From Ephydatia muelleri (lineage: Eukaryota > Porifera > Demospongiae > Spongillida > Spongillidae): a stretch of 64,000 nucleotides of DNA. Under the pieces are notes generated by a model. That model was not told the origin of the DNA. It did no database searches and saw only the letters and a list, made by a program, of their open reading frames with translations. The stretch covers positions 8,956,071 to 9,020,070 of the forward strand of contig JABACO010000009.1 of assembly GCA_013339895.1 (NCBI GenBank), given 5' to 3'. The translations under genes and the position numbers were made by a program. Positions 11,600 to 33,400 of the stretch are shown here, piece after piece; position 1 is the stretch's first letter; every line of letters starts with the position of its first letter.

Positions 11600-13038
11600 G
11601 GGGAAAGCAAGTGTTCAGTTAAATGGAACTCTTGTAGCTGTCAATTGTGGTTACGAAATTCTAGCTCGTAACACATCTGCTGCTATCATCACAGTCCCAC
11701 GCAAAAGGTACTGTTTAGGTATCTAAACAGAGTTTAATGGGCACCAGTAATTCATGCTACATGTAACCACATCTTAACACCAGACTTATAATTAGTAAGC
11801 CTTAGCCTAGCCTCACCCTCGCTATCACATCAATGGTGGTTTGCTTTGTTGGTTGCATGAGTAAAGCGCCCGCCGAACGGGGCGCTGCCGATTCATGTGC
11901 GCCGCCTTTGTTAGCAGATCCTAAAGGAGGGCTAACTAGTGGGGTATAGTAGCATGCATACGACAATACCCGGCACTATTCACCAGACACAGTCCTGACT
12001 GTTCACGCTTCCCTCCCTCCACTCCCTTTGTGCATTGCTGTGTTGTACTATGCCATTGTTTATTCGTTTCAATTACAATCTGGCAGGGCGGAGCCCTACG
12101 GGCTTGTCCCTACTAACCCGGCTAGCCAAGCCTGGACCAGCGTCCTGGCTTGGTACACAGGTCATCCAGTTGGTGGCCTGCGTCACCCTGGTACCTGTCT
12201 TAGCCGGAGGGCTTTCCCAACTATACTGGCCTTGCAGCCAAGCCTGGACCAGCGTCCTTGCTTGCCATACTGGCCACCTGGCTTGTGGTTAGCGGCACTA
12301 GCTGGTGCCACCACAGCTGGGGGTTGGGGAACGTTACACAGGCTCGTGGGATACTCTTGCCCTTGCCCCAGTTGTTGCCAAACCAGTCAGTAACATCGCA
12401 TAACACCTACGGTATAGCACACATAGGCTCAGTTTGGGGCATTACTGATTGATAGGTAAGGTACTGCATTAGGACTCTACAGCATGGGAGTCTAGAATAA
12501 GGCAGCATAGTGGTGAATTACTGGGTTGATAATTAATAGCACTATTTGATTGTATTCTCTAATCAACAATATTGTACACACTACTGTGGACGCTCACTGA
12601 ATTCGCTGCCTGGGACGGCCGCTCCCATTTAAAAACTTTTTTTAACGCATAACCTTCCGAGCAGTTCTAGCTTTGCAGTGGACACAACAATCAAACGTCT
12701 CCTGACCCATTTATATAATTTACTCAGTAGTGATTTTATATCGCCCCTCGACATGCATGTAGCTTTTTGGGGGATTAGGCAATGACACTCGCATCAAGAT
12801 TCTGTATCTCTTTCGTTGCGTATTGCGCTTGCACTTTGATATACACACAGGAAAAAAACGCGTAGAATCACTTTGGAATAATTACGTGATTGAACAGTAA
12901 AAAATCACACGCGTTTGATTTTATTGTTCAATCACACAATGATTTTACAGACGATTTAAAATCCTTTATAAAATCAAAACTTTGATTCGACCCATTTTTT
13001 CCCTGTGACACAACCGCTCCGTAGAAGCTTGACCTCAC
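11600..13038. other. intron of FMN-reductase copy 2
   Basis: About 1.4 kb between exon 2 and exon 1 of the disrupted copy. It contains a short direct repeat (AAGCCTGGACCAGCGTCC near 12127 and 12241) and the MITE at 12846–13007; otherwise nothing recognised. Confidence 0.5.
12846..13007. mobile_element. MITE with terminal inverted repeats
   Basis: About 162 bp. The left end CACAGGAAAAAAACGCG is mirrored by the right end, whose complement reads CACAGGGAAAAAATGGG, followed in both by a GAATC motif. An inner 11-bp inverted pair GTGATTGAACA (12886–12896 and 12925–12935) lies inside. Non-coding. A second element with similar ends is at 59045–59210. Confidence 0.55.
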
Positions 13039-13171
13039 CTAACAATGTAACGGAGTGACCTTTTGCTTCCAGTTTCCCTCACGATGAACTTTGCCACTCG
13101 CGAGCCAAAGTTGTTCTCGCGCACTGTTCCCAAGAAGACCACGAACTTCAGAGCCACCTGCTTTGCCATCT

Positions 13172-14117
13172 CGCTGTTATGACGGTAAATATTTCTGACC
13201 TATTTAAAAGGAAAACGTAAAAGTGCTGAGTGTATAACATTCCATTTCACGCGTGCCATAACACGTTGGGCAATTGCTTGTAACCGGCTGCAAACTGGGC
13301 CGTAACGCAGTCGCGCGCTAGATATAAAAATACTTGGATGCTGAAATATCTACAAGACAACGTGATCTAGCTTACACGGCAAAGGCTACACTGTCCTACT
13401 ATTACCCAACGTTCTGTTGGAGCGGTTCTGAGCACTGTGGTGGCAAACAAACACCATGCACGCAACAATTGAGCCATCTTGCAGCCATTTTTAGGAAGAA
13501 AAGACATCAATTCTGTCCCACAAGAAACGGCGCTCAGTAAAAAAAACACGTGCAACAGAACACTCGCAGCCGGCCTGTGATGGCGAGCTTGAAAATAACT
13601 ACGAAAAGAGTCTTTCCCTTTTTGTTCAAACAAACCAGCGGAGTTTTATCCGTCCTCGCTTATACGCAGGTGCAATTCAGAGGAGGTAAGATGTGCATGG
13701 CACGCTCTACAGTGTATAGCTCACATGACGCGTTGTCTATATGTATGTACACTCATATAGTTTACATTCTTGCAGCGTGTTCATGGGAGTGCTGATAAAA
13801 AAAATAAATCTCATGCTTTGTTCAATGTGAACAAAGCAATGCTAAACAGGCCTGCGACCTTAGCCTCACTCTAAGGCCTGTGTGAATTTTTTTTTTCCGA
13901 GATACATTCTCTTCGCCTGTCTCTCGAGGTCAGCTTTCTTCAAGAATCAAAGTTGTTGAGACGTTGCTATATTCCGACCTCCATAGCTGACAGGCATATG
14001 GCGTTCTCGGCTGCGTGAGTGTCATGAGTGTTTAAAATCACGGCTATACAAAAAAAAAAAAAAAACACCAAAAAAACGAACAAAAAATAACAAAAAATAA
14101 CGGCAACAATGATGAGC
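13172..14117. other. intergenic region upstream of FMN-reductase copy 2
   Basis: I recognise no gene here. An A15 run sits at about 14049 and small AT-rich stretches occur throughout. It should hold the copy-2 promoter and the 3' flank of the myotubularin-related gene. Confidence 0.45.
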
Positions 14118-14197
14118 GAATTTCTTTTATAGTTCTGTAATTTCGCTAACCACTGGCTGGCTACCATTGTTGACCAATAATGTGTCACGAATTTCTT

Positions 14198-25002
<10,805 letters not shown>

Positions 25003-25138
25003 GGTTTCTTGCTTTGGTGTTTACAATGTTTCCAATTAAAATTTAATACGATTATGCGCATGCGCTAACGTTCCGCTTGACCCGCACTGCGCCAACTAGG
25101 TGGATTGAAGCAGTGTTTGATGTCTAAATAGGTTAAAC

Positions 25139-25162
25139 CCCCCCCCCCCCCCCCCCCCCCCA
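25139..25162. repeat. poly-C tract
   Basis: A run of about 24 C followed by AAAAAAA, upstream of the myotubularin-related gene. Similar G/C homopolymers occur at 2606–2633, 49510–49527 and 62288–62320. Confidence 0.9.
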
Positions 25163-25228
25163 AAAAAAGTGTAAGTGGTATTAATACACGTTATGCGGAG
25201 TCATAAATCAGAAACTGGTTTTAATTGT

Positions 25229-25684
25229 TACAAGATGGCATAAAAGAAGTGCAGAGAGGGGTTGCCTCCAGACCCACTCTTCCTCAGTGTATCCTTCAGC
25301 AAAGACTCTACACTCTCTTTTTCAAGCGTTTCCCCACCTGCCATCCTCTGTGCCTCACTCTGTAGAAAAGTGCCACATTATGTTGGCCCAAAAACAAATA
25401 AACAAACAAACAAAAAAAAAAACAAAAAAAACAAAACAAAACACTTACTTGTAAATAGCATTGCACAGATGATGGTCTGCATAGGCGCTGATTTTTTGAA
25501 TGCCTGATCATCTCTGTTAGTGGTCATGGGGTGGGTGGGTCAAGGGTAGAGGAATATGTAATTGATGTCCATTTTGGAAGGAAAATTGTTACAAAAAATG
25601 ACACTATATTTTGATTGGTTGCTTTGTCGACAGACCTGCAAGCTGACAGAGGTCGCTGCATGAGGAAGCTATGCTGTAGCAGTG
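25229..25684 (-). CDS. 3' exons of an unidentified minus-strand gene
   Basis: Two exons joined in matching phase: about 25455–25520 (DDQAFKKSAPMQTIICAMLF, TTTACAA|GTAAGT donor) and about 25229–25365 (EAQRMAGGETLEKESVESLL... ending in a stop near 25229, followed by AATTAAAA, a possible poly-A signal). A third candidate exon (HSFLMQRPLSACR) lies at about 25636–25684. The 5' part would fall in or beyond the assembly gap at 26384. I do not recognise the family; the C terminus is short and charged. It could be a false exon chain. Confidence 0.35.
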
Positions 25685-25804
25685 GGTGAGTTCTAATTGG
25701 GGTTGACCATCATCTGACAGTAAGGAAACTGTAAATCACTTAGCATTGTAAATATTGATGTGCAAAAAATGTTTTTGTATACTTTAGTTTCTGGTTCTTT
25801 GCTT

Positions 25805-25990
25805 AACACATGCACTCACACACACACTCACACATACACACATAATCACACACACACTCACACTCACACATACACACATACACACATAATCACACACACA
25901 CATACACACATAATCACACACACACATACACACATAATCACACACACACATACACACATAATCACACACACACATACTATACACACAGTC
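25805..25990. repeat. CACATACACACATAAT minisatellite
   Basis: CA-rich repeat with a 27-bp periodicity (ACACACATAATCACACACAC), about 180 bp, between the unidentified gene and the assembly gap. Confidence 0.9.
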
Positions 25991-26383
25991 AAGCAAGTAC
26001 ACAAGCACATACATATACAAAACATGTGTACACGAAATAACCACCTCCGCACACACATTCCTAGAATGGTACACACACATACCAGTCAATCGTTTCTTAA
26101 TTTTGAAGCCATTTTTTACAACACGATCATCACAACAATACCTGAAAAGCAGTACACCATGGAATTATATCTATAAACAAAAAACAGCAACAGAAGAATA
26201 GAGTGGAGAGAAATATTACACATACATGTAGACATGACTCCAATTGCTCTTTGAGTGGCACAGTGCCTCGACTGTGACACGTGCACAATATATCCTTTTC
26301 CAATTTCTATTTTTATTTATAATTGTTGTTTTGAACTTAATGTAACAATATTTGACATGGTCTGCTATTCTAATAACAGAGCG

Positions 26384-27383
26384 NNNNNNNNNNNNNNNNN
26401 NNNNNNNNNNNNNNNNNNNNNNNNNNNNNNNNNNNNNNNNNNNNNNNNNNNNNNNNNNNNNNNNNNNNNNNNNNNNNNNNNNNNNNNNNNNNNNNNNNNN
26501 NNNNNNNNNNNNNNNNNNNNNNNNNNNNNNNNNNNNNNNNNNNNNNNNNNNNNNNNNNNNNNNNNNNNNNNNNNNNNNNNNNNNNNNNNNNNNNNNNNNN
26601 NNNNNNNNNNNNNNNNNNNNNNNNNNNNNNNNNNNNNNNNNNNNNNNNNNNNNNNNNNNNNNNNNNNNNNNNNNNNNNNNNNNNNNNNNNNNNNNNNNNN
26701 NNNNNNNNNNNNNNNNNNNNNNNNNNNNNNNNNNNNNNNNNNNNNNNNNNNNNNNNNNNNNNNNNNNNNNNNNNNNNNNNNNNNNNNNNNNNNNNNNNNN
26801 NNNNNNNNNNNNNNNNNNNNNNNNNNNNNNNNNNNNNNNNNNNNNNNNNNNNNNNNNNNNNNNNNNNNNNNNNNNNNNNNNNNNNNNNNNNNNNNNNNNN
26901 NNNNNNNNNNNNNNNNNNNNNNNNNNNNNNNNNNNNNNNNNNNNNNNNNNNNNNNNNNNNNNNNNNNNNNNNNNNNNNNNNNNNNNNNNNNNNNNNNNNN
27001 NNNNNNNNNNNNNNNNNNNNNNNNNNNNNNNNNNNNNNNNNNNNNNNNNNNNNNNNNNNNNNNNNNNNNNNNNNNNNNNNNNNNNNNNNNNNNNNNNNNN
27101 NNNNNNNNNNNNNNNNNNNNNNNNNNNNNNNNNNNNNNNNNNNNNNNNNNNNNNNNNNNNNNNNNNNNNNNNNNNNNNNNNNNNNNNNNNNNNNNNNNNN
27201 NNNNNNNNNNNNNNNNNNNNNNNNNNNNNNNNNNNNNNNNNNNNNNNNNNNNNNNNNNNNNNNNNNNNNNNNNNNNNNNNNNNNNNNNNNNNNNNNNNNN
27301 NNNNNNNNNNNNNNNNNNNNNNNNNNNNNNNNNNNNNNNNNNNNNNNNNNNNNNNNNNNNNNNNNNNNNNNNNNNNNNNNNNN
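26384..27383. other. assembly gap, exactly 1000 N
   Basis: The round length suggests a placeholder of unknown true size. The missing N-terminal exons of ORC3 probably lie here or just before it. Confidence 0.98.
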
Positions 27384-27409
27384 ACGCATGTACAACACGA
27401 TCACCATAC

Positions 27410-27496
27410 TACCATACACACACACACACATACACACACACACACATGCACGCACGCACACACACACACACAACACACACATACACACACACACAG
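27410..27496. repeat. (CA)n microsatellite
   Basis: An interrupted CA tract directly upstream of, and running into, the splice acceptor of the first visible ORC3 exon. Confidence 0.9.
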
Positions 27497-30400
27497 AATA
27501 ATGAAGGAGACAGTGATGACGAGGAGAGAGTGGGCGGAGATAAAAAGGCTGCACCCACAAAGATGACGCTCTGCTCAATGACCGGGCTATGTAGCTGGTA
27601 CAAGGAAGTGATAATGGAGGTGAGGAAGAGGGAGTGAGGAACAAGAGGGTGAATGGAGGTGGCATGGGGGGGGGAGGGGGAGAGACAAAGATGAATGGGC
27701 TGTGTGGGGGGCAAGTGGTGGAGACAGGGGTGAGTGGAGGAGATGGGGGAGGAGGCAGGGGTGAGTGGAGGAGGCAGGGAACAGGGGAGGCAGGACAAGT
27801 GAGGGAGCAGGGGTGAGTGGAGGGGTGGAGTAGGCAGAGGGTAAGCGAGAAAGCAGGGGTGAGTGGAGGAGGCAGGGGGCAGGGGGAGCAGGGTCAGTGG
27901 AGGGGGCAGGGGGTAAGCGAGAAAGCAGGGGTGAGTGGAGTATGCAGAGGGCAGCAGGGGTGAGTGGAGAGAGGAGGACAGAGATGCTACCTGCATGTTT
28001 GATGGACGTGCACCCTACAATTGTTGCTTGTGTGTTTCGGAGTTTGGGAGATTACTGATTGTATTGTATGCAGAAAAGGGCGGAGCCTCCGGCATCAAAA
28101 AGAAGGTTTGGATAACACGCAGGTGTCGCACACGTGCTTGCATTGCATTGGTATCTAGGAAGAAGCAGTTGGAAAGCTATCCTGATGATCCACTCCATGG
28201 AGGAGTAGAAGTGAATGAAGCAGTTGACACTGCTGTGGCAGGTTTGTGGACTGGGTTTTTTATTTAATATATTTTTATTTAAGGACTCGCACCATGCTGC
28301 TGACAACCTGTAGTCTCAAGACCGCCTATTGTCATGATAATTGAGGATACAGAACAGTTTCCTCCAACCGTGTTGCAAGACCTTGTGGCATCCTTGAGGT
28401 AAGCTTTTAATGAATTTAAAAATAAATCTACTCATATATAATTGAGCTAAAAAAAAATAAAAAATGCACACAAGCTTTGAAATTACAAATATATATAAAG
28501 CCTAGTCACACTGTCTATAGAAGGCTCTGGTCACACTGTCTATAGAAGGCTCTGGTACCATTGGAGGATGGTTAGGTGGCCAAGAGAGTCTCCCACTAGC
28601 AACAACGGGAGCTGATTCTTCTTCGTTCCGCACCAACTGGTCATCATTGTGACACAGGACCGGGTGTAGAAGTGACCAATCTGCTTCAAGTCCACCTCCT
28701 TCAGCCCTGCAGGGTCATGCATCACCTTCCAGATCTTAACGGTCGAGTCGTCAGACCCGGTTGCCAGGTTGTTGCCAAGCATCGCCACGGCGTTGATGGC
28801 CTTCTGGTGCACCTTCTTTGTCGTGCACACCTTCTTCGCGTCCTTGTTCCACAGGGTGACTCCACCTTCACTGTCTCCGATAACGATGTACTGCCCTGCA
28901 TCGCAGATGGTCTTCAGCCACACCTTCTGTCTTCCCTCGTTCGGCAATGGGATGTTGTACTTCACTGCGGTGAAGCTGGAGGCGGGTGCAGTTCCTTGCC
29001 CGCCCGTCGTGGGCAGCACCCACCTATACAGGCAGCTGTCCAGACCCACCGAGTACGACACAGAGGTGCCGTCTTCCTCCCTTGCAATCACGTCAGTGAC
29101 CCAGTCCCCGTGCTGCGCCATGGTCGCTGTGATCAGCCTCTTTCCCTTGGTGAGGGCAGTCTGCATGCATAACACTTTCTTGGACCACGACCCGGCCACC
29201 AGGAGCTTCTCGTTTGGAGTAAGAGCCAGTCGCTGCACGGGAAAGTCGCCCATCAGCGTTCCCGCCATGATGACCTGTTCGACGCTGGCGTAGTCGCCGG
29301 GAGGGAAGTTGTAGAAGCTGAGAGCCCCGTCGTCCCCTCCTATGGCCACCAAGTCTCCTTTGGCGCCGCAGTAGCTCACCGAGCTCAGTGCGCGGTCCGA
29401 CACCTTGACAGTGTAGACGCACTCCAACTTGAGTCCGCTCCCTTCCTCGTCACTCTTCAGGGACCAGAGGGTGCATGTTCCATCCCTTCCGGCTGTTACC
29501 GCGTAATCGCCCTTTGCAGACAGCGAACACGACGAGATGGGTCCAGTGTGCCCTTTGGCAGACGAGAGCATCGCAATGTTCCCCTGCTGTTGTTCGATCG
29601 GGAGCGCCGGTGCCCATATCCTAACCGTCCCATCCAGCGCCGACGATACGATTTCGTTATTGACAGTGGCCGTGGCGGAGAGAACGCGGTCTGAATGTCC
29701 AGTCAAAGGGATCACCTCGTTTGGCAGGAAAGGTTTCCAGACTCCTACTGTTCCGTCGTCACTAGCGGTGAGTACAGTGATTTTGTCCAGCTTGACTTTC
29801 TGCTGGTCTTCAGACGATGAGGTCTCCCCGTCTTCGGGGGCGTCGGCCCAGTCCGTGGAGGTCGGGGCCGCTTGTGCGTTGGGGATATCAAGGAGGCAGG
29901 CGTTGACTCTCTGTTGGTGGCAGTACATGGTCGTGATCTCGACCCCCTTGTGCGTCCAGACTTTCACCGAGCCGTCGAAAGCGCTCGACACGATGCAGCC
30001 CTGCGAAAAGGCGACCGAATTGATGGCCGTCAGGTGGCCCTTGAACGTGGTCTTCTCCGTGCCAGCCTTCAGGTCCCACAGCTTCAGGGTGAGGTCATTG
30101 GAAGCCGTCAGCAGGATGTCGGGAGAGGTGTCCGAGAAGGTGCACGCGTTGATCCAGTCCTTGTGGCACGCCTGCAGGTGCTGCAGCTGCGAGTAGGAGA
30201 CCAAGTCCCAGACGATGACGCTCTTGTCGTGGCTTGCTGACACCATCCTGAGTCCGTCGGTGGAAAAGGCCAGCGACGAGATCTTGGCTGTGTGGGCGTA
30301 CAGGGTGGCGACAGGACTCACCGTTGTGTCCTCCGCATCCTGGTTTTTACCCTTCTTGGTCGACTTGGCTTGCTTGACGTAAGCCCGTGGGTCGTGGGGC

Positions 30401-33400
30401 CAGATGAGAATGGACAGGTCTTCTGACGCTGAGGCAAAACCCTTCGCATCCCAAACTGCGCAGGAAATGGCGGCCTTGTGGCCCACTAAGCTCATGTACT
30501 TGGGCAGCGATGGAGGGGTCCAGACCTTGATGGAGCCGTCCACCGAAGCGGACATGGTCAGCTTGTCTCGATGGGCCAATCCGACAACGGCAGCGCTGTG
30601 CAGCTTGGACGCAAACAGAACTGCTCCCGTCTGTACATTGAAGCTCCTGACGTGCCCGTCATGGTAGCCCACCCGGACCGTCTGAGTTGGAGAGTGGAAG
30701 GTCATGCAGTGAGCGAAACCGAACTCGGCCGATCCCAGGGAGGCCACTGGCTGGCCCAGAGTTCCGGACCAAACCTTCAGCAGCTTGTCGCTCGACGCCG
30801 TCACCAGGTACTGTCCGTTGGGGGTGAAGGTGATGGAGTTGACAGGGTCGTGGTGACCGGCTATGGTGCCGACCGCCGTGTCGGACTTGGTAGACCATAT
30901 CCTCACTTCTCCGTCCAATGCCGCTGAAACAATGTGCCTGCCGGTGGGAGCATAAGCGCAGGCCTGGACGGACGTCTTGTGACCTTTGAGCGTCTTCACC
31001 CTCTTCTGGTTGTATGTGTCCCAAACCTTCAGCGAAGCGTCCCAACTGCCCACAACCACCAGTTGGCCTTCAGGGTGGAAGGCGACGCAGTTGAGGGGGT
31101 TGTTGCGTTGGCGAGGAGTTCTCAGCGTCGACACGCACTTGCCGTCGCTCCCGTTCCACACGCGGATCGTAGTGTCCCAGGACACCGAGACGACGACCTT
31201 GCCAGACGAGTTGGCGGCGCAACCACGCACGGAGCGTTGGTGACCTTTCATAACGGCGACGCGAAAGCCATCCTGAACGTTCCACAGGCTCAGCGTTGTA
31301 TCGTGCGACGCGGTGCACAGGGCGTTCGTGCCTACGAAGCAGATGCCCGTTATTGCCGCCGCGTGCCCGACGAACATCTGCAGCTCTTTTCCCGTCTCCA
31401 CTTCGTACAGCTTAACCACGCAACTCTTCAAGCCCGTAGCTAGCAGCTTCCCGTCTTGGGATACGGCGACACAGGTAGCGACCACGCCTCCTTGTGCGAT
31501 GGTCAAGCGACACGGGCTGGCTTCGGACAACTTGTTGATCCATCTCAAGAGCGGCGCGCGGGTCTCTTGCGCCAGCTGCTCTCCCTCTTTGGCGATGTCT
31601 GAGGTGGAGGGCTCGTTGACAGCCTGTTGCAATGCGAGAGTCGGGTTACCGACTAGAACGTGGAGGTTTCTGGATACAAATGACTTAAAGAGCTGGACTC
31701 GTGGAAGCTGCACAAATTTGGCTACCTCTTTGACCTTTCCAGTGGGTAAGTTGAGAACGCTGGGTGAGTAGTCTGAAAGAAGCTCCTGTGCAAGACCAAG
31801 GCGACACTTGGCAAGAACGAAGCAAAGGTTAGTGACAATCTCTTCCAGTTCACTCCAAAGGCCACCTGACACCAGGTGGTAAGGCAGCTCACAAAATGCT
31901 CGTCCATTGTTGCCCTTGTACTGCTTGTCGCCAGAAGGATCTGCCTCATCCCTGAAGTAACGGGCCAACAGCTGGTGCAGCTGTCGCTCCTTGTCGCTGG
32001 CCGCTCCCTGCATGTAGCGTAGCCGCACAGCTTTCTCTATATCCTTATGGGCAAGGGAGAGCCTGTCAGAGTTCTCTTGTCCAGTGGGTTGAAGGAACCC
32101 TTGGAGACTGCGAAGGAGACGTGTAACCACCATGGGAGGGAGGACGGCCTGCACAGAATTCTTATTAAAGAGCATAGCAAGCAAGGCGGCAAGCTCACAC
32201 TCCAGTAGGCCGTTGCGGACCAGGCACAGCAGTGAAAGGCTGGTGGATATCAGCTCTGCACCGAGCTCGGACTCCAACCTCTTCAAGACTTCCTGCAACA
32301 AGATGGAGGTGGTGGCTGGTATCTGTTTCAGGTACTCCGTCACCTCCTCGAAGACACCAAAGACCCTCAGTTCCTCGCAGGCAAGGTGGAGGTAGAGAGG
32401 ATTGCCGGCATCCTTCTTTGTGAGGAGAAGCTTCAGCTGGTTGTTGAAGGCTGACTCGTCGAGCGTCTTGCGATGCCTTGCCAACTTCTGTCTCACCATC
32501 TGCGCCTTGTCCGACATGTCCATGCTTCCCACAGTCACCTCGGTCGGAACAGGTGTGCGACGCTTGAGGAGGCTGTGGCAGGGTCCCCCCTCAGTGGTAC
32601 TGAGAAGTATGACTACGCCCTTTGGGACGGTGGGTGGCAACCAGTCCATGGCACGGCCGTTGTGTGTGTCCTCGAGTAGGTCCAACCCGTCTATCAAGAC
32701 AAGCAGCGTGCGCTCTTTTCCCACGGCTGAACTGCTCTCCTCGAGAAAGGTGGGCCATGCCATCACCAGGTCTGGATAATCGGCCGGTATGTCCAGGGTA
32801 AGGGCAAAACGTCTCTTCATCTCGTGGCAGAGACGGGACAGTATGGCTGACACATTACCTGAGCCTGGTGCCGCTCCGATGAAGTGCGAGAGGACCAGAC
32901 TCTTTGCCAACTTGCCCTGCTCCGGTTGAGAGAACTGTTGGGCGTAGGCTGCCATGAATGCTGACTTGCCCGATCCAGGCTTTCCTACAGCAAGCACAAG
33001 CTGACTCTTGCCTTCTTCAATCACCTCCCGCACTTGTTTCAGGGCTGCCTTTCGTCCCACGAAGCTCGTGGCTTGGTTCTCGGCAAAGGCCTCGTGCATG
33101 GCTGTGACTTGAGCAATGGCATCCTTCCCGGCCTCATCATCTGGGTAGTCCCTCTGGATGGCATTCCAGATATTGTGCAACACTCTCATACCAAAGTCCT
33201 CCAGACCTCCCACCATCGGTTTCCCATCTACCTCCCCTAGCCAGCGAGCTGAGTATCCGTCATACACCTCCAGTCCACTTGTACGTATCTGGCTCTTCAG
33301 GCCCTCAATCTTCTGGGCTGACTCATGTGATTCTGATTCGAAATCTGCACGGAAGGACTGGGGAATGTGCTGGCTGACGGAAGGGTGGCGGAAATAGAAG

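Larger units (their letters stand above)
6744..13169 (-). pseudogene. NADPH-dependent FMN reductase-like, copy 2, exon split by retrotransposon
   Basis: Exon 1 is 13039–13169 (same MAKQVALKFVVFLGTVREN start as copy 1). Exon 2 begins at 11596 and is cut after 11575–11579 by an LTR retrotransposon (7201–11574), resuming at 7200 and ending with a stop at 6744. Removing the element and one copy of the GGGAG duplication gives a continuous KLPMLEKAYQHYDKG reading, so the insertion struck an intact exon. Compared with copy 1 there are also single-base insertions in exon 1 (about 13077) and exon 2 (about 6948), each of which shifts the frame. As written, this copy cannot make the full protein. The family role is the same as copy 1. 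Confidence 0.82.

Noticed and set aside
12124-12260. Possible duplicated gene fragment (AAGCCTGGACCAGCGTCC twice)
   Set aside because: Only a short direct repeat about 114 bp apart; no conserved protein in any frame.
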